This document shows, piece after piece, positions 56,566 through 64,000 of a DNA stretch of 64,000 nt. This DNA comes from Tribonema minus (lineage: Eukaryota > Sar > Xanthophyceae > Tribonematales > Tribonemataceae). Made by a program: the position numbers and the translations under genes. Under the pieces are notes generated by a model. It searched no databases. It was not told the origin of the DNA and saw only the letters and a program-made list of their open reading frames with translations. The stretch lies in assembly GCA_017506865.1 (NCBI GenBank), contig JAFCMP010000147.1, positions 62,001-126,000 on the forward strand, read 5' to 3'. Position 1 is the first letter of the stretch, and each line of letters starts with the position of its first letter.

Positions 56566-59500
56566 ATGATGCGTGCGCCTCAGCTGCATACGCTCACTGT
56601 CCTGGTGGCGGTGGTGGCGACGCGAGGCGCTCGCGTTGCAGCGTTCTCGCACTCTACGCTCCCACTTGCTCGACAATCGGCACGGGCACAAAGGAGATGG
56701 TTCGGTGCCGCGGCAGCTGCAGGAAGGAGAGGCAAAACACTCATGACGTTAGAAAAGAACCTGCCTGTGAAGCTGGCGGCGTCTGTTCCAAAGCATGTGA
56801 CAGGAGAGAGGGATGTGTTCTGCAACAGGGAGCTTAGCATGAAGCAGGTACGTTTGTCAACTTGCAGAGGTTTGTCTACTGAATGTTGCCGCTATCGACC
56901 ACCTGAGCCCTCTTCGATGATTCTACATACCTCACCACCGTTTCTACCATTCACAGCCGATTTCAGTTCCAGTGCAGTTGCCTGTCGATCGATGGTCCAT
57001 TTGTATGCGTGAACTGTTACACGGAGCTCTGGCCAGGCCAATCTGGCCACTTCGGGAACTTACATTCATCCCGCATCCCAGACCCGTCTTGCATCAAGCT
57101 CAAGGCATGGTTTCGTGCATGGTTGGCATACTTTTTGTGTAAAAATGTGTGCAAAAGCATCGTATGCTTGTCATTGCACTTGCCTGCTGCCTCGGCGCCA
57201 CATTCGCGCCCCCTGCCTGGTTGCCCCTGCTTCTGCAGATAAAGGCAGTTGGATTCGATATGGATTACACACTGGCGCAGTACTTCCCTGCCTTCGATCT
57301 GCTGGCGTTTGAGGGCGCAAAGGAAAAACTGGTGCACAAGCTGGGGTACCCTTCTCAGGTGTTGGAGTTTGACTACGACCCCAATTACTTCACACGGGGT
57401 CTCGTCATTGACAAGCAAAGAGGCAACATCATCAAGGTAGGCGATGAAATGCTGTTCACTTCATGATGCATCTACAACTTTCGGATCCATCTGCAGAGAA
57501 GCGCTTGCAGCTTTCAGCGTTTTCACACTGAGACTGCTTCTCTACCAAGTCAATGTTCAGAATCAACACTCGTCACTTCCTCGGTAGGAGTACTGGTGTG
57601 GTCTTGCAGGCGTTTACATTCCTTATTGAAGTTTGGTCGAATCGACGGTGCAAAGAGCCTCTGATAATGTGTTGCCTTCAGGCCGACAACATACTGAATG
57701 ATAGCCAACAGAAGAAAGAAAAAGAGCTGAGTGCACTCATGAATCTCAGGCTGCTGCTCTTCGAACACTTACGCCGTATGCAAGGCTCATATGAGTGACA
57801 TGAGAGATTTCTGGTTGCGAAACGGCTCTTGTAACATGCTCAACAATGCACCTTCACGCACAAGACACATGCGAGAGTCCACTCGGCTGCGATACGATAT
57901 CTGCGAAGTTTACGCTGGTTACATACACTCTCAGAACATGCCATTCTGCCTCACACGCTCGGGGTTCCGTGAAGCACCAATTGCTCCTGTTGGCGAAGAC
58001 CTTGTGCATCCCCCACCAGGACAGCGACGACTTGGATCTGACGTTCTTGTCGTGTTTGCTGCTGAGCGCTGGGCAGATGGACAGGCACAAGTACGTGCGC
58101 GTGGCGTACCACGGGTTCCAGAAGATGAGCAGCGAGGAGCGGAAGTCCATGTACCACGCGTCATTCAGCCTGACGCCGAGCTTCGCGGGCAGCAACTTTG
58201 TCAACATGGACACGCTGTTCTCGCTGGTGAGGGGTGTGTGGCGGCAGCGCGTTCTGCTGTTGCATTGGCAGTACGTTGCGTGAACGGAAGTGTTTGGACC
58301 GTCACCAATCAGCTACTGCGCCAGTTCACGAGCCATGAAGGACATGATGTGAACGTCATATTCCGTGCACAGATTGTCCCCTAACCAGTCTCGCGTTTGA
58401 AGTATGCATCAGCAAACTGCTGCTCACGTGTGTACAACGCGCCATGCGCATGGGGACCCCAATATGTTGATTGTCATCACGACCGTGTAGGAATTTGTGC
58501 ATGCATGGCGGATCTGAACACCCTGCGCCCCGCGCCCAGTACCCCTAAATCACGCGACGGCACTTCAACGCAAGTTCACATGTGACGTTATACCCAACGC
58601 ACCCATACTTCAACTTAACACTTCAAGTTCAACACCCACACTGACATCGTCTCGTAAGCGCAGGTGGACTGCGTGCTGTTTGCGCACCTGGTGGACCTGA
58701 AGGACAAGCACCCAGACCTGCTGCCGCAGCCGTATGAAAAGCTGTTCTCGGACGTGCGCCAGTGCGTGGACCTGTGCCACCGCGACGGCGTCATCAAGGA
58801 CAGGGTGGCCGAGGTGAGGCGATCACATTCATGAAAAGGCCTTCATGAGAAGGCGCTCATGACGATCGTGACAGAGCGGTGCTGCTGTGTCGTTGGTTCT
58901 GCTACTGTAGATGTGCGCTGCGTGGGTAGCCTGTGCACGTGCGCGGCTGTGCACGTCTGTGTGTTTCGTGGTGCAGTGCGGTGCGCCGCTCGAACGCAGC
59001 ATGTACATCCACCAAGCCGGCGGGCGCACGCGCTTCAAGGACCTCAAGTTTTTAAATATACACACCTGCAACTTCAACTTAAACTGCGCCGCTGTGCAGG
59101 ACCCCGCGCGCTACATCATGCCGGACACGCAGCTGCTGCCCATGCTGCGGCGCCTCAAGGCGGAGGGCATTCAGACGTTCCTGCTCACCAACAGCCTGTG
59201 GGACTACACGGCGGTCGTCATGAGCTTCCTATATGAGCAGGGGGGCGGGGGCAGCGAGCCGGGGGAGCGCGATGATCCGCAGGGCTGGATGGACCTGTTC
59301 GACCTGATCATAGTGGGCGCGTGTAAGGTGAGTTGAAGTAGGTGACTTGAAGTAGTTGACTTGAAGTAGGTGAGTTGAAGCGGCGCTCCGCATGACGTGA
59401 TGGACATGTGTGACCTGATCATAGTGGGCGCGTGTAAGGCGAGTTGAAGTGGGCAATGCGCCCCACATGACATGTGCAACCTGTGTAGCTCGAGTTGGGC

Positions 59501-62500
59501 TGGACACAGGGCCCGCAGGGCTGTGTGGGCCTGTTCGACCTGATCATAGTGGGCGCGTGTACGGTGAGTTGAAGTAGGTGACTTGAAGTAGGTGACTTGA
59601 AGCGGGCACTGCGCCCCGCATGACGTGATGGACCTGTTTGACCTGATCATAGTGGGCGCGTGTAAGGTGAGTTGAAGTAGGTGACTTTAAGTGGGCACAC
59701 CGCCGTGCGTGACGTGATGGACCTCGCTGACTGCTCATCGTCATCCATCTGTTTACTTCGAAGTAGGTAATTCGAGCTGGGTGCGCTTGTTTGACCTCAT
59801 TGCTGTGGATCGCGCAAGGCGGGTCAAGCGCCGCGCGCAGCGCGCTGGCTGACAGGCGGCAGAGCAGGACAAGGTGAGCGTGAGTGGCGAGCAGTGCTCA
59901 GAGCAGGCGCTTCTGCTGCGGCACCCACCTGCGCCGTTGTTGCATTTTCAGTGCGCCCGAGCACAGTCATTATTTTTCTGGCGTGTACATGTTGTGGTGC
60001 GCTGTGACAGGCTAGTGAGCGCTTTGTCTGTGTGCCGGCGAGCTGTGGACCGCGCTCTGACGGCACTTGATGTTGAAAGCGAGCTGCTATACCTGTTTGC
60101 GTCAGTCAACACATGGGTGAACACGCCGATCAGCACGGACTGCGTTGCGGCGGCTCTCGCACTTCAAGTTGCGGCGACTCTCACACATCAGCCTTTGCGC
60201 CGCGCGTCGCGCCCGCGCAGCCCGGGTTCCTGCTGGACCCGTTCCTCTCGCTGTTCCGCGTCAACACGGCGGAGAACACGCTGACCAACACGGACGGCGT
60301 GCTGGGGGAGCCGGAGGCGTTCCTGGCGCAGGGGAAGGTGTTTCAGGGCGGCAACTGGCAGCACCTGCACGTGAGTTGAGCGCTCTTGTGGCGCGCGTGG
60401 TGCGGCGCGCGGCGCAGCGCGTGGAGCGTCGCTGCTGCTCGTTTGAAGTTGCGTGTGGGGGGACGGCGCATTGGCGGGAGGGCGTGCGCAGATTGCGCAC
60501 AGCGTGGCGTGCGCGCAGCGTCTTTCGCGGCACCCCGCTTCTTAAGAGGCGGGGCCCGAGAGCACCGCGGCGCAGTGTGGCTGGATGTGCGGGTCATACA
60601 TACGTACATACACTTTGGGCGTGGCTGGGTATGCAGGTCGCGTTTGTGCATGTGCCTTTCAGGCTGAAGGTGCACAGGCGCCACCAAGCCCTGCGTCTAG
60701 GGCGTTGCATCAGCCACGCCTCTGGTGCTGATGTGTGTGTTAGTTGTACGCATGATGTGTAGGTGAGTAAGGGTTATTGATAGACCACTTTCAACATGTG
60801 AGCTTCTGGTCCGCCTGCGAGGCACTCTTCCACAGCACTTCAAGCTGCTATCTAACTTCAACTATGATCATCTTCACGTGTTTGTCGCGCCGGATCGCAC
60901 CAGGAGCTGCTGCGGCTGTCCTCTGGCGACCAGCTGCTGTACGTGGGGGACCACATGTTCAGCGACATCCTGCGCTCTAAGGTATGTATGCCATGTACGC
61001 ATGCATGTATGTACGAATGATATGGCAGCATTTTGAAGGATGTACATGTGTACGTGGGGGACCACATGTTCAGCGACATCCCGCGCTCCAAGGTATGTAG
61101 GATATGTATGCATGCATGTATGAATGTACGATATAGCAGCACTTTGAAGAATGTACTTAGAAGTAGGTACGTGGGGGGCCACGTGTTCAGCGACATCCTG
61201 CGCTGCACGGTGTGCATGCAGATGTGTCTGCGCGTGTGTACGCATGTGTGTATGTGAGCACGACACAAACATGTTTTGGAGGACAGTTCATGACACACGA
61301 GATGCGACGCCTATCGTGAAGGTAACCGCACGGCGGCAGCAGCGGCGACAATGCGCTGCAGTCGCTCCGACGGCGCATCAGAGTGTGCGTCAGCCGCCCG
61401 CGTCACCAGCCGCATGCGCGCGCACGCAGCACTTGAAGTTTGAGGGGTGCACGCGCCGCAGCGCTTCTGACTGCAGCGCAGGGCGTGTGCCTGACCTCGG
61501 CAGCGACAGCAGTGCCGCGGCGCGGAAGCAAGGCCACTTTGTCGCTCTGCTCAGCGCCGCATGCGTTTGCGGACACCCGAAACGAGACCAATGCGCCGCC
61601 CCGCATGGCGCGCCTCGAAAGCGCAACCCTCCGCGCTGAGCAGCGCCGCGCATGGATGGTGATGCTCATCTTGTGTCCATGGCCGATCCCCCCCCATTGC
61701 CCCCCCTGCTGTGCATAAATGCTGCTGATGCTCATCTTGTGTGTCCATCCCCCCCCCCCCCCCCCTTCCCGTGCTGCGCATGGATGGTGATGCTCATCTT
61801 GTGTGTCACCCCCCCCCCCCCCCCCCCGCCCCCCACAGCGCACGCTGGGGTGGCGTACGTGCCTCATCGTGCCCGAGCTGGAGAACGAGATCGCCACGCA
61901 CAATCGCCACAGCGAGCTGCGCGACTTCATCAACGAGCTGCGCGCGCTGCAGTACGACCTCGACGAGTGGGCGGACCTGCTGCGGGATCAGGTGCGTCAG
62001 TTGAAGTTGAAGTTTGTTGTATGTCAATTGAAGTTGGGGTTGGAGCGCGCCGGGCGCTGCTGCGGAGCTGCGCGCTCTTGACGCCGTTGACTTGACTCAA
62101 GCCTTGCGCCGATGTTGCGGCGCGCGGCTCGAGGTGGTCCCGGCGAGCGGCGCGCTGCGTGTGTTGCGATGCGGCTGAGAGCGGGGGCAGGAGGAGGGCC
62201 AGTTCAAGAGAGAGCCACCGCGTGCGTGCACTACTGTAGCGATGGCCAAGGAGCTGCGTCGGAAACGACCCTGTTCAGCGACTTGAGGTTGAGCGTTTGC
62301 GTGTTGGGGGGCGCGTGGTGGGCGCGCTGATCAAACCCCAACTCCCAAACCCTACCCCTTGGTCTGCAAAGGGGGTGCGGGCGCACTCGCGTGTTCAAAC
62401 TTCAACTTTACCCTAAGCCTTGTATGCATCCATGCTATTCGCGTGATTCCCCTGGTGCAGATCAGCCGCGGCGAGGGCGATGAAGAGGGCCTGGAACACC

Positions 62501-63703
62501 TCCAGATGGAGCTCTCCCTGCTGGTTGCAGACCAGAGGAAGCTCAAGGAGGTGGGCCTCGAGCATATGGCGCCAGTATGCACGCCTTGCGTGCATCTTCT
62601 TTTTTTGCCTTTTGCATACTACAAGAAGTATGTACATTGTCCAAGTCATGTCGCCTGCTCTGCTTGCGCGGTTGTTGTGTGATGCTGTCACATCGTGTGA
62701 TTGCCTCAGCCTCTGTGCTTATGATGTCGTGAAAGCACACTGCACTGTGGAGCATCAGCCTCTGCAGGTGGGTACCTCCTTGCCAGTTGCGAACCAGCAA
62801 TCACAGAACGAGCTCTGTCATTGATTACCTTTCTGCACGCTGTCAGTGGCGCCTACTGAAGTAACCCTATTCTCACCCAAACTCTAACCTCTACTCATGA
62901 TAGCGCACTACTCATGATAGCGCAGCATTACTGTAGGCATACACATGATAGAAGCAGAGTTCGCCTCGGTTGATGAAGGTTGTCCGCGCCTTGTCTTCAG
63001 CATCTCTGAACTGGCCGTGCTGGCCAAAGCCTTGTATGTACATAGCACTCTGCCCAAAAAAAGCAGGCTGAACAGGAATCAATCTATCACTTAAGTGCAG
63101 CTGTAGACGGTGGAGCTCGTCTTTGCTGATGAAGGACCATGAAAAGCTGAAGGACTGCGTGATCACATCGCGTGTTGATTCAGAAGCAGACAGCCTGCCT
63201 GCACTCTTGTCACCAGCATGCGCTGGAACAGGCAGGGCTTGTTCCTGTGCGCAACGCGGAAGAAGATTCAGCTGTCTGGAAGCACAGCGCCCTGGCATCA
63301 GAATTGCAGCACGTGTAGACCACAGTGCTTGTCTCAGGACCTGTGCACAGCACCTCAGGATCATCATCCTTTGAGCACTGCAGCTGCTCTTGCCACGCCC
63401 CCTGCAATCTCTCATAGGCAGGGCTTGCATCGCCCCCAAGCCATGTCACCAGTTCGGGTACTTTGGAGTTTTTCCAACACTCCTGAGAACCTGCAACGGG
63501 TGCATACGCTGCCACGCTTGTTTGCATTGGTGTCAACGCGCAGTAAATCTAGTGCACTGTGCTGAGCGCTGCTGCTGCACGTGTTGCGCATGCCGCCACT
63601 GCAGATCCTGCGCCAAGAGGGCCTCAAGTTCCACCACCTATTCCACCCCGCCTGGGGGCAGCTGTTCAAGAGCGGCTACCAGGACAGCCGCTTCGCGCAG
63701 CAG
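56566..63703 (+). CDS. HAD-IG family 5'-nucleotidase-like protein, plastid-targeted, 3' end outside the window
   Basis: The family (Pfam 5_nucleotid, related to cytosolic purine nucleotidase NT5C2) dephosphorylates nucleoside monophosphates. Ten exons, all joined in phase 0: 56566-56847, 57239-57436, 58077-58226, 58664-58813, 59100-59327, 60221-60370, 60904-60981, 61839-61991, 62461-62550, 63605-63703; 526 residues so far. Exon 1 encodes a signal peptide ending ARVAAFSHSTLPLARQ, an AAF motif for secondary-plastid import. Then come VFCNRELSMKQ and motif I, VGFDMDYTLAQY, with the nucleophile Asp and the acid/base Asp two residues on. They are followed by RHKYVRVAYHGF, VDLKDKHPDLL, TFLLTNSLWDYT (motif II, Thr/Asn), GLEPEAF-type GVLGEPEAFLAQGKVFQGGN and YVGDHMFSDILRSK (motif IV, acidic GD..SD). 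ELRDFINELRALQYDLDEW and KFHHLFHPAWGQLFKSGY follow. The last exon ends at a GTATGT donor, so at least one exon is missing. Introns carry duplicated exon ends. Confidence 0.92.
59301..59690 (+). repeat. Tandem copies of an exon end plus donor (four copies)
   Basis: GACCTGATCATAGTGGGCGC, then GTGTAAG|GTGAGTTGAAGT, occurs at the real junction (59301-59345) and again starting at 59412, 59537 and 59640. Spacings are 111, 125 and 103 bp. A degraded fifth copy is near 59790. In copy 2 the donor is GCGAGT and in copy 3 the exon end reads TACG. The copies are separated by TTGAAGTAGGTGAC words. Confidence 0.93.
60940..61225 (+). repeat. Tandem copies of an exon end plus donor (three copies)
   Basis: TACGTGGGGGACCACATGTT, then CAGCGACATCCTGCGC, runs into the donor GTATGT at 60940-60990. 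It recurs at 61051 and 61168, spaced 111 and 117 bp. Copy 2 keeps AAGGTATGT intact; copy 3 has lost the AAG before GT. Interspersed are TGTATG/CATGCATG words. Confidence 0.93.
61649..61838 (+). repeat. Tandem copies of an acceptor region with C tract (three copies)
   Basis: GATGCTCATCTTGTGT followed by a C run occurs three times, starting near 61649, 61711 and 61773, with a period of about 62 bp. The last copy supplies the functional C tract and CCCACAG acceptor of exon 61839-61991. The earlier two lack AG immediately after their C runs. Confidence 0.88.
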
Positions 63704-64000
63704 GTATGTGTCGCACGCACGTGTAGAGACGCAGGCACTGCTGCGTGACGGACAGCGGAGCACTGACGCATCTCAACAGCCAAATCGGCGCATCTTGCAG
63801 AGTCGCAGCCGTTGTCGGACTCGGGGACCGTTCCCCGTCCTCAACTCTGGCGCGGGCGCCGCCAGTGATCCCGCCGCAACCACAACTCGACCTGCACGAA
63901 CTTGAACAGCTGTGGCAGCGGCAGCGGCGGCGGTGGCAGCAACTCCCGCAGCCAGCGGCGACACAGCGGACGTGGTCACATCAGAGGCCGCCGCAGGTCC
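63704..64000 (+). other. Intron of the 5'-nucleotidase gene running off the window
   Basis: Begins with the donor GTATGTGTCG. No further exon of the nucleotidase is seen. The last 100 bases are GGCAGC-rich triplets. Confidence 0.5.

Noticed and set aside
1..64000. tRNA, rRNA or transposase genes
   Set aside because: I looked for cloverleaf-like segments, rRNA words and transposase or reverse-transcriptase motifs while reading and found none I could support. A tRNAscan or Rfam run would settle this.

Overview
This window is nuclear DNA from a eukaryotic alga with a secondary plastid. The genes are split by many GT-AG introns of about 0.1 to 2 kb. Codons are GC-rich at third positions, and several introns end in a nearly pure run of C before CAG. 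At least four proteins (VIPP1, a ferredoxin, a Gfo/Idh/MocA oxidoreductase and a 5'-nucleotidase-like HAD protein) begin with an ER-type signal peptide followed at once by a phenylalanine motif such as AFIAP, GFVMP, GFIVPP or AAF. This bipartite leader is typical of red-lineage secondary plastids. An ochrophyte (stramenopile), for example pelagophyte-like, is most likely; a haptophyte is not excluded. No bacterial, viral or transposase gene was recognised. Exon models were built by hand from reading frame, splice signals, phase and family knowledge.

Layout, left to right. 694-2652 (+): C-terminal part of a PIG-O type GPI ethanolamine-phosphate transferase, its start lying outside the window. 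3743-4661 (-): small tail-anchored coiled-coil protein, divergent from VIPP1 at 5030-8944 (+). 8945-11588: no complete gene. 11589-12172 (-): FdC1-type ferredoxin, divergent from an ankyrin-like protein at 12386-14596 (+). 15226-18111 (+): CRAL-TRIO/Sec14 protein. 19362-21725 (+): unknown multipass membrane protein. 24005-25608 (-): METTL21-like methyltransferase. 26309-26780 (-): ARM/HEAT-like exon. 27957-33951 (-): nine-exon, about seven-TM protein with a CPxC tail, perhaps extended by three exons at 33990-34783. 36344-40726 and 41852-43810 (+): two related secreted DP/STI1-like proteins, the second with a frame break. 45625-52085 (-): plastid-targeted Gfo/Idh/MocA oxidoreductase, divergent from a secreted Cys-rich protein at 52547-54041 (+). 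54709-55686 (+): tentative exon pair. 56566-63703 (+): plastid-targeted HAD-IG 5'-nucleotidase, still open at the right edge.

Functional threads. VIPP1 (thylakoid maintenance), the ferredoxin (electron transfer), the oxidoreductase and the nucleotidase are all plastid proteins. PIG-O and the signal-peptide proteins belong to the secretory route. The genes do not form an operon; three divergent pairs share intergenic regions of 213 to 461 bp.

The most unusual feature is intron content. In the two long genes at the right, introns contain tandem, diverged copies of the adjoining exon end together with its splice site. The copies are spaced about 100 to 180 bp apart. Elsewhere short minisatellites abut splice donors, and a TTGAAGT-based word recurs throughout introns and spacers. 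Together with a strong excess of phase-0 introns, this suggests introns that lengthen, and perhaps arise, by tandem duplication across splice junctions.
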